Notes: generated by a model from the sequence alone, not told the origin. A stretch of 6,417 bases of DNA from Bacillota bacterium (GCA_023396535.1 JAEWWD010000059.1:1-6417), one strand, 5' to 3'. Positions 1-6,000 are shown, counted from the first letter of the stretch. Program-made: numbers and translations.

Positions 1-390
1 GACAGCCGGACGGTTGAGGTTTACCGGCACATGAGCGGAGAACAGCTTGCCGCTATGGCGGGCCGCATATTCGAGTTCTATTTTACCGATGAAATCAACA
101 CCAGGCTCAGAAGGATGCTCACCATCGAACAATACCGTTCCCCCGAATCGGCGCGCCTCTACCGGAAGCTTTCCTTTGACAACAGCCTCGAATATCAAAC
201 GAAGCTTTTTGAGGAAATGATGAAAGCCGGTTGTTTCAGGCAGGCGGACCCATATACGCTGGCGCTTGCGTTTTACGCGCCGATCTACCTGATTTTCTGT
301 AAATTCGATAACGGGGGAAGCGTGGCCGAGGCCAGGGAGCTGTTTGAAAGGCATGTCCGTCACTTTTCCGATACCTATACCATTTCATAG
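1..390 (+). CDS. TetR/AcrR-family transcriptional regulator, C-terminal part (5' end outside window)
   Basis: The frame is open from base 1 and ends at TAG 388-390. The ATG at 31 is internal: the ten codons before it (DSRTVEVYRH) continue the same protein and no ribosome site precedes it. About 129 residues are visible, and the N-terminal helix-turn-helix DNA-binding domain is missing because of the window edge. The visible part is all-helical and resembles the ligand-binding half of Firmicutes TetR regulators, especially the stretch LALAFYAPIYLIFCKFDNGG followed by a final amphipathic helix (ARELFERHVRHFSDTY). Such proteins are usually dimeric repressors released by a small molecule. The flavodoxin-like reductase begins 47 nt downstream with no terminator between, so the two are probably co-transcribed, and the reductase or the exporter further on may be its targets (inference). 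Family assignment is by C-terminal pattern only. Confidence 0.75.
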   Translation, partial: DSRTVEVYRHMSGEQLAAMAGRIFEFYFTDEINTRLRRMLTIEQYRSPESARLYRKLSFDNSLEYQTKLFEEMMKAGCFRQADPYTLALAFYAPIYLIFCKFDNGGSVAEARELFERHVRHFSDTYTIS

Positions 391-437
391 ATCGGTCTGT
401 GGCAGTTTTAATTGATTATTCGAAAGGATTTTTTTAT

Positions 438-1148
438 ATGAAAATTACGGTTATCAACGGAAGCATGCGCCAGGGCAGTACCTGGCATTGCAAGGAGCTC
501 CTGCTGCAAAAGCTTGCCGGTTGCGGCGAAACGGAAGTTACGGAGTTCTTCCTGCCCAGGGATATGCCGCATTTCTGCTGCGGTTGCTTCTCCTGCTTTT
601 TCAAAGGGGAGGAAACCTGCCCGCATGCCGATAGCGTGCAGCCGATTGCCAAGGCTCTGCTGGATGCGGATCTGATCGTATTGAATTCCTCGGTATACGC
701 ACTGGATGTGACCGCGCAGATGAAAGCGCTGCTGGATCATCTGTGCTACCAGTGGATAAGCCATCGGCCCGATCCGCGCATGTTCAACAAGATTGGCGTA
801 ACATTTGTGACTACGGCGGGGGCGGGCCTTTCCCATGCGACAAAAACGATGCGCAACAGTCTGCGTTTTTGGGGTTTGAAGCGCATCTATTCCCAGAAGT
901 ACGCCGTCACGGCTACGAAATGGAGCGAAGTGCCCGCAAAGACGCAGGCGCGCATACAAAAAGAAACGGAACGCCTTGCGCGGCGGATCGCGCATGACGT
1001 GGAGCATGCAAAAGAGCTTTCGTCCCCGCTAATCCGCGGTATTCTGATGCGCGCCATGTCCGGGGTCATGCAGAAATACGATTGGAATCCCCGCGACCTG
1101 CAGTACTGGGAAAGCCACGGCTGGTTCAAAGGCAAAAACAGGCCTTGA
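438..1148 (+). CDS. Flavodoxin-fold NAD(P)H-dependent FMN reductase family protein
   Basis: The ATG at 438 is chosen because GAAAGGA (422-428) lies just upstream and the protein then starts with the typical beta strand MKITVINGS. An in-frame ATG at 399 would add 13 unconserved residues. The product is 236 residues. Residues 1-17 form the first strand plus the FMN-phosphate loop (GSMRQGSTWH). Residues 83-101 (NSSVYALDVTAQMKALLDH) match the family segment that contacts the flavin and starts the next helix. A cysteine cluster, C47, C48, C50, C53 and C61 (GCFSC then C), resembles the GCxxC plus C motif of iron-sulfur flavoprotein-like members. Whether it binds a cluster here is unknown. The C-terminus (residues 190-236) is a helical extension rich in Arg and Trp. 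It is a cytoplasmic redox enzyme by family, perhaps reducing quinones or xenobiotics. It probably shares a transcript with the TetR gene upstream; no terminator follows, but a new promoter lies 24 nt after its stop. Confidence 0.8.
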   Translation: MKITVINGSMRQGSTWHCKELLLQKLAGCGETEVTEFFLPRDMPHFCCGCFSCFFKGEETCPHADSVQPIAKALLDADLIVLNSSVYALDVTAQMKALLDHLCYQWISHRPDPRMFNKIGVTFVTTAGAGLSHATKTMRNSLRFWGLKRIYSQKYAVTATKWSEVPAKTQARIQKETERLARRIAHDVEHAKELSSPLIRGILMRAMSGVMQKYDWNPRDLQYWESHGWFKGKNRP

Positions 1149-1171
1149 TGGCAGTTTGTGTTTGCTCACCA

Positions 1172-1200
1172 TTGAAACCGCTGAAATCGGGCGTTATACT
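1172..1200 (+). promoter_or_regulatory. Sigma-A (sigma-70) type promoter of the ABC exporter operon
   Basis: TTGAAA at 1172-1177 and TATACT at 1195-1200 are separated by exactly 17 nt. Five of six bases match consensus in each box (TTGACA, TATAAT). Transcription would start near 1207, about 42 nt before the exporter ATG. This makes the exporter, HD and dehydrogenase genes able to be expressed separately from the TetR-reductase pair. It has not been tested; the call rests on box match, spacing and position. Confidence 0.7.
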
Positions 1201-1210
1201 TGTAAGCGGT
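1177..1210. repeat. Inverted repeat flanking the -10 box of the exporter promoter (possible operator)
   Basis: ACCGCT at 1177-1182 and AGCGGT at 1205-1210 are exact reverse complements with 22 nt between. The left arm lies at the -35/spacer border and the right arm crosses the predicted start site, so the left arm would not be transcribed and an RNA hairpin is not the explanation. A regulator binding both arms would cover the promoter. Six-base arms can arise by chance, and the spacing is wide for a simple TetR operator. Confidence 0.3.
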
Positions 1211-1248
1211 GGAGCGCCGTGCATACTGCGGCGAAGGATGGAGGGCAT

Positions 1249-2976
1249 ATGAGGGTATTATGGCGGCTGAGCAAGGCTGCGGGGAAATATGGCGCGCTCT
1301 ATGGCGCGGCGATCGGCTCAACATTGATACTGGCGTTGTTGAATCTGGCAGGGCCCAGGGTACTGTCCCAAATCACCGCTATCGTTGGGGAAGGCGGGGC
1401 GAATGCCCTTGGTACGATTCGAAACCTTACAATACTCTTGGCGGGCATTTACCTGTTGCGCGTGCTGTTCCGGTACCTGAGCAATTACATCGCACATCTG
1501 GCCGCGTGGCGGCTGGTAGAGGAAATGCGAGTAAAGGTATATGCCAAGCTCCAAACGCTGTCCATGCGCTTTTTCCGGGATAAACAGACGGGCGATCTCA
1601 TGAGCCGCGTCGTGAACGATACGGCGACGTTCGAGCTGTTATACGCGCACGTCATGCCGGAGATGGTTGCAAACGCCGTCATGCTGGTGGGCGTAACGAT
1701 CGTGCTGCTGACAGTCAACGTACGGCTGGCGCTGCTGGTATGTATCCCCATACCGCTTATCGCGGCCGCCGGGTGGGTGTTTTCCACCAAGGTACGTCCG
1801 AATTTCCGGCTTTCACAAAAAGAGCTTGCCAATCTCAACGCCAAGCTGCAGGATAATTTTTCCGGTATTCAGGAGATCCAGGCGTTCGGCAGGGAACGGA
1901 GCGAAGAGGAACTGGTGGCGGGGCAGGCCGGGTCTTATACGCGGGCAGTACTGCATGCGCTGAACCTCGCGTCTATATTCCACCCCTCCGTAGAATTCCT
2001 ATCCGCCATAGGCACGGTGCTTGTCGCGGGAGCGGGCGGCGCTCTTGCGCTTCAGGGCGTAATTTCCGTTTCGGATATCGTGGCGTTTTTACTGTATCTC
2101 GCCATGTTCTACGCGCCTATTACGGGATTCTCCAAGCTTCTGGAGGATATGCAGCAGGCGTTCGCGGGCGCGGAGCGGGTGCTGGCGGTGCTGGATACGC
2201 CGCCGGATATCGCGAACGAGCCGGATGCCGCGGATATCGGCGCAGTGAAGGGCGGCATACAGTTTGAGCATGTGTCGTTCGGATACGAAACGGGTCAGCC
2301 CGTACTGCAGGATATCTGCTTTGACTGCCGTCCGGGGCAGATGATCGCGCTGGTCGGGCCGACCGGGGTAGGAAAGACCACGCTTACGCAGCTGCTCTCG
2401 CGCTACTATGACCCGACGGGCGGGCGTATTCTGCTGGACGGCAAGGATATCCGGCATGTCACGCTTGAAAGCCTACGCAGGAACATCGCGCCCGTTCTGC
2501 AGGATACGTTCCTGTTCAACGGCACAATCGCGGAAAATATCGGCTACGCCGACCCGAAGGCAACCATGGAAGAGATTCAGGCAGCGGCGCAGGCGGCCCG
2601 CATACACGATGAAATACAGTCCATGCCCCTGGGATATGAAACGCACGTCGGGGAGCGCGGCATGCGGCTCTCCGGCGGCCAGAAGCAGCGCATCGCCATC
2701 GCGCGCGCCATACTGCGCAAAGCGCCCATCATTATTCTGGATGAGGCGACCGCGTCCGTGGACAGCAATACGGAGCAGGAGATTCAAAAAGCCGTACAGG
2801 CGCTTGCGGGCAGCCGTACCATCATCGCCATCGCGCACCGGCTATCTACCATTCAGAATGCCGATCAGATACTTGTGCTTGAAGAGGGCAGACTGGTACA
2901 GAGAGGTACGCATGAGGAGCTGTTGGGGCAGGACGGGCTGTATCAGAGGCTTAATCTGATTAATCAGAACAAATAA
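1249..2976 (+). CDS. ABC exporter half-transporter (fused transmembrane and ATPase domains)
   Basis: The ATG at 1249 is chosen because GGAGGG (1240-1245) and AAGGA (1234-1238) precede it; the longer open frame from 1156 would run through the promoter. The product is 575 residues, normal for an MsbA/BmrA/LmrA-like half-transporter. Six membrane segments lie at roughly residues 20-42, 60-85, 140-185 (two) and 245-310 (two), with the intracellular motif FFRDKQTGDLMSRVVNDT near 107-125. The ATPase domain is complete: A-loop Tyr346, Walker A GPTGVGKT 370-377, Q-loop Gln418, signature LSGGQ 474-478, Walker B ILDE with catalytic Glu499, and switch His530. It should act as a homodimer (or pair with a subunit encoded elsewhere) that exports lipids, drugs or peptides using ATP. 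No second half-transporter, peptidase domain or peptide precursor is visible beside it, so a drug or lipid role is more likely than peptide export, but the substrate is unknown. It has its own promoter and is followed 23 nt later by the HD gene. Confidence 0.92.
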   Translation: MRVLWRLSKAAGKYGALYGAAIGSTLILALLNLAGPRVLSQITAIVGEGGANALGTIRNLTILLAGIYLLRVLFRYLSNYIAHLAAWRLVEEMRVKVYAKLQTLSMRFFRDKQTGDLMSRVVNDTATFELLYAHVMPEMVANAVMLVGVTIVLLTVNVRLALLVCIPIPLIAAAGWVFSTKVRPNFRLSQKELANLNAKLQDNFSGIQEIQAFGRERSEEELVAGQAGSYTRAVLHALNLASIFHPSVEFLSAIGTVLVAGAGGALALQGVISVSDIVAFLLYLAMFYAPITGFSKLLEDMQQAFAGAERVLAVLDTPPDIANEPDAADIGAVKGGIQFEHVSFGYETGQPVLQDICFDCRPGQMIALVGPTGVGKTTLTQLLSRYYDPTGGRILLDGKDIRHVTLESLRRNIAPVLQDTFLFNGTIAENIGYADPKATMEEIQAAAQAARIHDEIQSMPLGYETHVGERGMRLSGGQKQRIAIARAILRKAPIIILDEATASVDSNTEQEIQKAVQALAGSRTIIAIAHRLSTIQNADQILVLEEGRLVQRGTHEELLGQDGLYQRLNLINQNK

Positions 2977-2999
2977 AAATCGGTACACTGGAGGGGCGT

Positions 3000-3500
3000 A
3001 TGACCGGCGACGTAATAGCGGCTATGATCGAGTACTACAAAGGGGATGTGGCGCGCATCAATCATTTTCTCAAGGTATTCGCGTTCGCAAAGAGCATAGG
3101 CGAACGTGAGGGGCTTGATTCGGCCTTGCAGGAGATACTGGAGGTTGCCGCAGTGACGCACGACATCGGCATCAAGCCGAGCGAGCAAAAATATAACAGC
3201 GCGGCGGGAAAATATCAGGAGCTTGAAGGTCCGCCTGTCGCACGGGAGATGCTGACTGGGCTCGGATATGCTCCGGAGATCGTTGAGCGAGTCTGTTATC
3301 TCATCGGCAGGCATCACACGTATCACGGTATCGACGGTCTGGATTATCAGATACTTGTGGAAGCCGACTTCCTTGTCAACCTGCACGAGCATCAAAGCGG
3401 TCTGGATGAGGTCTGCTCCGTGCGGGAGAAAATATTCCGTACGAAAACAGGGCTGGAGTTTCTGGATCGCGTATTCCTGTGTCCGTCGTCAGGCGTTTGA
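3000..3500 (+). CDS. Small HD-domain phosphohydrolase
   Basis: The ATG at 3000 follows a strong ribosome site, GGAGGGG (2990-2996). The 166-residue product carries the metal-binding pattern of HD hydrolases: His22 (RINHFLKV), the paired His54-Asp55 (VTHDIG), His105-His106 (GRHHTYHG) and Asp123 (VEADFLVN). These suit a di- or mono-metal centre that hydrolyses phosphate esters or nucleotides; the substrate cannot be told. The ending FRTKTGLEFLDRVFL is like the C-terminus of short stand-alone HD proteins of Clostridia (from memory). It has no membrane segment, GGDEF, PAS or response-regulator domain, so it is not a typical cyclic-di-GMP enzyme. It lies 23 nt after the exporter stop and 54 nt before the dehydrogenase start, with no terminator on either side, and is probably translated from the exporter transcript. 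Confidence 0.85.
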   Translation: MTGDVIAAMIEYYKGDVARINHFLKVFAFAKSIGEREGLDSALQEILEVAAVTHDIGIKPSEQKYNSAAGKYQELEGPPVAREMLTGLGYAPEIVERVCYLIGRHHTYHGIDGLDYQILVEADFLVNLHEHQSGLDEVCSVREKIFRTKTGLEFLDRVFLCPSSGV

Positions 3501-3554
3501 AGTCTATAGCGGAAGATATCTGAAATGAAATTCTGAGTGAGAGAGGTAACGGAT

Positions 3555-4652
3555 ATGGAATTTGCGTTCCGGACAAGAGCAAATACGTTTTTTGGAGTAG
3601 GCTGCGTGCGGGGCCGCGCTGCGGACTGGATACTGGGTGCGCGCGCGTTTGTGGTAACGGGCAAATCCTCCGGGCGCAAAAGCGGCGCGCTTGCGGATGT
3701 GGAAGCGGCGCTGCAGGCTAACGGTGTGCCGTATAGCATATTTGAGGGCGTCGGCAACAACCCCACGCTGGATCAATGCCGCGAGGTTGCCGCGCTGGCA
3801 CGGGAAGCGCGGGCGGATTTTATTGTGGGAATAGGCGGCGGGTCCCCGCTGGACGCGGCGAAAGCTATCGCCGTACTGACGGCGGAGGATATATCCACGG
3901 AGCAGTTATATAAAAACGCGTACCGTTCCGTGCTGCCCCTTGTCGCCATCCCTACTACCAGCGGAACGGGAAGCGAGGTTACGCCGTGGTCGGTGCTTAC
4001 GCGTACCGATTTGCAGACCAAGCGCTCATTCGGCAACGAAAAGACACTGCCCGCCGCAGCCCTGCTCGATCCGGAGTATACGCGATCATTATCGCGCAGG
4101 ATCACGCTGGATACGGCCATGGACGCGTTCACGCATTGTCTGGAAAGCCTCATGACCAATAAGGCGACGCCGGTCACGGACGCGTATAACTATGAAGGCA
4201 TTCGCCGGTTTGGGGCATGCCTGCCCGCGCTGGAGCGGGGTGATCTGGACGGCGTGCGGGAAGAGCTGATGCTTGTTTCTCTGCTTGGCGGCATGTCCAT
4301 CGCGCATACGGGCACAACGCTGATGCACGGCATGGGATATCCGCTCACGTATTACGGCGGCCTGACCCACGGAGAGGCGAACTGCGCCGTGTTGCCCGCA
4401 TATCTTGCGCTTACCGCCCGCGTGCAGCCCGAGCGCCATCAACATGCTCTCCAAGCACTGGGTATGGATGCTGAGGCGCTTTCCTCTTATGTCAGGCGAA
4501 ATATTCCGCTGACGCTGTGCATTACAGAGGAGCAGATTCGGCATTTTGCCGCGCAGACCATGCTGCAGAGCAGCACGCAAAATATGCCGTTTTCACCTGA
4601 TCAGAGTGACGTGGAAGCACTGTATCGCGCTGTGTTCGACATGGCCATTTAA
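3555..4652 (+). CDS. Iron-containing (group III) alcohol dehydrogenase
   Basis: The ATG at 3555 is chosen over the in-frame GTG at 3537 because GAGAGG (3541-3546) sits 8 nt upstream and the protein then begins with the family-like MEFAFRTRANTFFGVGC. Length is 365 residues, close to the usual 380. The N-terminal half is the NAD(P)-binding domain with GGGSPLD at 94-100 and the IPTTSGTGSEVT stretch further on. Metal ligands align with those of lactaldehyde reductase FucO: Asp190 and His194 (AMDAFTHCLES), His258 and His272 (HGMGYPLTYYGGLTHG). The second His of the usual HGMAHPLG motif is Tyr262 here, a variation I believe also occurs in other subfamilies. The expected reaction is reversible NAD(P)H-dependent reduction of an aldehyde or ketone to an alcohol in the cytoplasm. 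It is the last gene of the exporter-HD unit; the terminator at 4782-4815 ends the transcript. The exact substrate is unknown. Confidence 0.9.
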   Translation: MEFAFRTRANTFFGVGCVRGRAADWILGARAFVVTGKSSGRKSGALADVEAALQANGVPYSIFEGVGNNPTLDQCREVAALAREARADFIVGIGGGSPLDAAKAIAVLTAEDISTEQLYKNAYRSVLPLVAIPTTSGTGSEVTPWSVLTRTDLQTKRSFGNEKTLPAAALLDPEYTRSLSRRITLDTAMDAFTHCLESLMTNKATPVTDAYNYEGIRRFGACLPALERGDLDGVREELMLVSLLGGMSIAHTGTTLMHGMGYPLTYYGGLTHGEANCAVLPAYLALTARVQPERHQHALQALGMDAEALSSYVRRNIPLTLCITEEQIRHFAAQTMLQSSTQNMPFSPDQSDVEALYRAVFDMAI

Positions 4653-4690
4653 TGCCTAGAATCCATCACAATTAATTCACTTTGCGTTCA

Positions 4691-4815
4691 TGGGGGGTTC
4701 ATGAACATGATATATGCTCATATCAGTCAGAAGGAAACGCTGATGACACCCCCCCAACTCACTGGAGTGACTGCCAGTGTCGCCCTCCGGGCTCCCCACC
4801 GGAGGGCTCTTTTTT
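4691..4815 (+). ncRNA. Candidate structured RNA or structured 3' UTR ending in a terminator
   Basis: This segment lies in the 369-nt gap between the dehydrogenase stop and rpsT. Successive complementary segments are visible: GGGGGG with T (4692-4698) against ACCCCCC (4748-4754); inside it TGATAT (4708-4713) with ATATCA (4720-4725); then CACTGG (4760-4765) with CCAGTG (4774-4779); then the 9-bp terminator stem. A perfect palindrome GTTCATGAAC (4697-4706) overlaps the G run. A weak promoter (TCGACA 4636-4641, 15 nt, TAGAAT 4657-4662) could give a separate RNA of about 150 nt. Equally, it may just be the 3' UTR of the dehydrogenase transcript. AAGGA (4731-4735) before ATG 4743 could start a short reading frame, but it runs through the terminator and its product is not recognised. 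It matches no known riboswitch that I can name. Confidence 0.3.
4782..4815 (+). terminator. Rho-independent terminator after the dehydrogenase gene
   Basis: A perfect 9-bp stem, GCCCTCCGG (4782-4790) with CCGGAGGGC (4799-4807), closes an 8-nt loop and is followed by TCTTTTTT (4808-4815). It would end the exporter-HD-dehydrogenase transcript and insulate rpsT downstream. Confidence 0.92.
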
Positions 4816-4883
4816 GCCTGCGGGTATATTTTGGCTTGTGGTATGGGATGCTGAAAAAAGCCGGCCGGCGGCCTGAAAAAGTC

Positions 4884-4912
4884 TTGCATACCGCGCTGCA
4901 GCATGGTATAAT
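4884..4912 (+). promoter_or_regulatory. Promoter of rpsT, near-consensus with extended -10
   Basis: TTGCAT (4884-4889) and a perfect TATAAT (4907-4912) are 17 nt apart, with TG one base before the -10 box (4904-4905), the extended -10 element. This is the strongest promoter in the window, as expected for a ribosomal protein gene. Transcription should start near 4919, leaving a leader of about 100 nt before the TTG start codon. Confidence 0.85.
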
Positions 4913-4945
4913 TGCGTTTGTTCGGGCAAAAACATAAATGGCTTG

Positions 4946-5010
4946 CCTGTCAGGTTCTACCTGAAGGCGCTCGATAAACTCGCGCAATGCGATTGCAGCA
5001 ACTGGACAGG
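4946..5010 (+). promoter_or_regulatory. Potentially structured rpsT leader, candidate autoregulatory element
   Basis: Within the leader, CCTGTC (4946-4951) can pair with GACAGG (5005-5010), closing a 53-nt interior with three possible hairpins: CAGGT/ACCTG (4951-4955, 4959-4963), GCGC/GCGC (4967-4970, 4982-4985) and GCAAT/ATTGC (4984-4988, 4992-4996). The hairpins share a base or two at their borders, so not all can form fully at once. The 3' arm of the closing stem overlaps the start of the ribosome site, so folding could reduce translation. S20 is known to control its own synthesis in E. coli, and leader control of ribosomal proteins is common in Firmicutes, but I know of no described leader of this form. 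The function is inference. Confidence 0.35.
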
Positions 5011-5016
5011 GGGTGA
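5008..5016 (+). promoter_or_regulatory. rpsT: Ribosome binding site that fixes the rpsT start at TTG
   Basis: AGGGGGTGA matches the extended AGGAGGTGA complement of the 16S rRNA 3' end. It contains the in-frame GTG at 5013, which therefore cannot be the start, and it ends 5 nt before TTG 5022. That TTG gives the universal S20 N-terminus MANIKSAKKR. Confidence 0.85.
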
Positions 5017-5021
5017 ATCAC

Positions 5022-5288
5022 TTGGCAAACATCAAATCCGCTAAGAAACGGGTGGGCATTACCGCGAAGCAGAATCTGCGCAACCGTATGGTGTCGTCTG
5101 CGGTTAAAACCTCTCTCAAGAGGTACGACCAGGCTTTGGCGGCCGGCAATGCGGAAGTTGCGGAAGCGGCCTATATAAAAGCTGTCAGCATCGTGGACAA
5201 GGCAGCGGGCAAAGGCGTACTCCACAAGAACGCAGCGAACCGCAAGAAGGCGCAGCTTGCGCGCAAGCGTACTGCCGCGGCCAACTGA
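5022..5288 (+). CDS. rpsT: 30S ribosomal protein S20
   Basis: From the TTG at 5022 the product is 88 residues, matching the family length (87 in E. coli). It starts MANIKSAKKRVGITAKQNLRNR, the hallmark S20 N-terminus, and ends in the conserved basic stretch HKNAANRKKAQLARK. S20 is a primary 16S rRNA-binding protein that helps assemble the body of the small subunit; the long lysine- and arginine-rich helices are visible. A start at GTG 5013 would add three residues (MNH) and would begin inside the ribosome site, so it is rejected. The gene is a single-gene transcription unit with a strong promoter at 4884-4912 and a terminator at 5317-5339. The neighbours often seen with rpsT in Firmicutes (holA, gpr, spoIIP, lepA) are not present within the window. 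Confidence 0.97.
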   Translation: MANIKSAKKRVGITAKQNLRNRMVSSAVKTSLKRYDQALAAGNAEVAEAAYIKAVSIVDKAAGKGVLHKNAANRKKAQLARKRTAAAN

Positions 5289-5316
5289 GTTCCCCTTATC
5301 ATATTTTTCAAGAGAG

Positions 5317-5339
5317 CCCTCGCTTCGCGAGGGTTTTTT
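5317..5339 (+). terminator. Rho-independent terminator of rpsT
   Basis: CCCTCGC (5317-5323) pairs perfectly with GCGAGGG (5327-5333) around a TTC loop, followed by six T residues (5334-5339). It starts 28 nt after the rpsT stop. Confidence 0.93.
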
Positions 5340-5391
5340 GATTCAAGCTTATTTAAACATCATCCATATGAGCGCGGACTGAACGTACACC

Positions 5392-5404
5392 GTGACTAAA
5401 TCAC
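5392..5404. promoter_or_regulatory. Short dyad upstream of the ferritin promoter (possible regulator site)
   Basis: GTGA (5392-5395) and TCAC (5401-5404) flank CTAAA. The dyad is centred about 49 nt before the predicted ferritin start site. It resembles CRP/FNR-type half-sites, but those normally have a spacer of 6 (GTGA/TCAC) or 4, not 5. It is not a Fur or PerR box by sequence. Chance is a real alternative. Confidence 0.2.
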
Positions 5405-5431
5405 TGTTTCAACGGGGTATTTTCGTTGCAA

Positions 5432-5440
5432 TGCTAGAAT
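5432..5440 (+). promoter_or_regulatory. Probable ferritin promoter, extended -10 type
   Basis: TGCTAGAAT combines the extended -10 TGN with TAGAAT (one mismatch to TATAAT, 5435-5440). No good -35 box lies 16-18 nt upstream (ACGGGG at 5412-5417), which is tolerated by extended -10 promoters and would also fit activator control. An alternative pair, TTGCAA (5425-5430) and TAAGTT (5447-5452), is weaker. Confidence 0.45.
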
Positions 5441-5487
5441 CCTGGGTAAGTTAATCATAGATGACTTTAGAAAGGAACGCTGAGCAT

Positions 5488-6000
5488 ATGATGAATGAAA
5501 AAGTAAAGCAGCTTCTGATGGAGCAGATCGTTAAGGAATTCTATTCCGCTTATTTGTATTTGGATATGTCGAATTACTATTTTGACAAGAACTTGGACGG
5601 GTTTGGAAACTGGTTCAAGGTGCAGGCGCAGGAAGAGCGCGATCATGCTATACTGTTTATGCAATACCTGCTCAATAATGATATAGCCGTCAAGCTGGGC
5701 GCTATTTCCGCCCCTGATAAGGTGTATACGGATTTTCGCGCGCCTCTTACCGCAGCGCTTGAGCATGAGCAGTATGTAACGGCTTCCATCAATGATATTT
5801 ACAGCGCGGCGTCGGAAGTCCGCGATTATCGCACCATGCAGTTCCTCGATTGGTTCATCAGGGAGCAGGGCGAGGAGGAGCAGAACGCGAATGACCTGAT
5901 CGGACATTACGATCTGTTTGGCGGCGACAGCCGGGCGCTCTACATGTATGACTCCGAGCTGGCGCAGCGCGTATATGCCGCTCCCTCGCTGATACTCTGA
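5488..6000 (+). CDS. ftnA: Bacterial non-haem ferritin (iron storage, ferroxidase)
   Basis: AGAAAGGA (5469-5476) precedes ATG 5488; ATG 5491 is the next codon and also possible, while ATG 5461 lies upstream of the ribosome site. From 5488 the product is 170 residues. With this start, the metal ligands fall at the same numbers as in E. coli FtnA: Glu17, Glu50, His53, Glu94, Gln127 and Glu130 for the di-iron ferroxidase sites, Glu49, Glu126 and Glu129 for the third site, and Tyr24 nearby. The opening helix NEKVKQLLMEQIVKEFYSAYLYLDMSNYY is typical of Clostridia and other bacterial ferritins. No Met at a haem-binding position is evident, so it is ferritin rather than bacterioferritin. The protein should form a 24-mer shell in the cytoplasm that oxidises Fe(II) and stores it, limiting Fenton chemistry. 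It is its own transcription unit between terminators at 5317-5339 and 6054-6091. Confidence 0.95.
   Translation: MMNEKVKQLLMEQIVKEFYSAYLYLDMSNYYFDKNLDGFGNWFKVQAQEERDHAILFMQYLLNNDIAVKLGAISAPDKVYTDFRAPLTAALEHEQYVTASINDIYSAASEVRDYRTMQFLDWFIREQGEEEQNANDLIGHYDLFGGDSRALYMYDSELAQRVYAAPSLIL

Noticed and set aside
408..1007. Long open frame on the minus strand opposite the flavodoxin-like gene
   Set aside because: It is a shadow of a clearly recognisable gene; its translation is Arg/His/Gln-rich with no family pattern and no ribosome site.
2408..2959. Open frame of 183 codons overlapping the ABC ATPase domain in another frame
   Set aside because: It is a shadow of the exporter gene; the product is Arg/Ser/Pro-rich and matches nothing, while the exporter frame carries all ATPase motifs.
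4860..4869. GCCGGCCGGC palindrome, possibly a minus-strand terminator with a following T run on that strand
   Set aside because: The self-complementary core leaves almost no loop for a proper hairpin and there is no minus-strand gene upstream for it to terminate.
4677..4904. Minus-strand open frame across the dehydrogenase-rpsT gap
   Set aside because: It spans the terminator and palindromes, has no ribosome site, and its composition reflects the hairpins rather than a protein.
4701..4937. Possible small gene starting MNMIYAHISQ (or at ATG 4743) before rpsT
   Set aside because: It reads straight through a perfect terminator and into the rpsT promoter, and the product is not recognised. The AAGGA before ATG 4743 keeps it from being excluded entirely, so it is only mentioned within the RNA candidate.
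5013..5015. GTG as the rpsT start codon
   Set aside because: It lies inside the ribosome site; TTG 5022 has proper spacing and gives the universal S20 N-terminus.
5407..5420. Sigma-B-like GTTT...GGGTAT before ferritin
   Set aside because: The two elements are only a few nt apart instead of about 13-15, so the promoter geometry is wrong.
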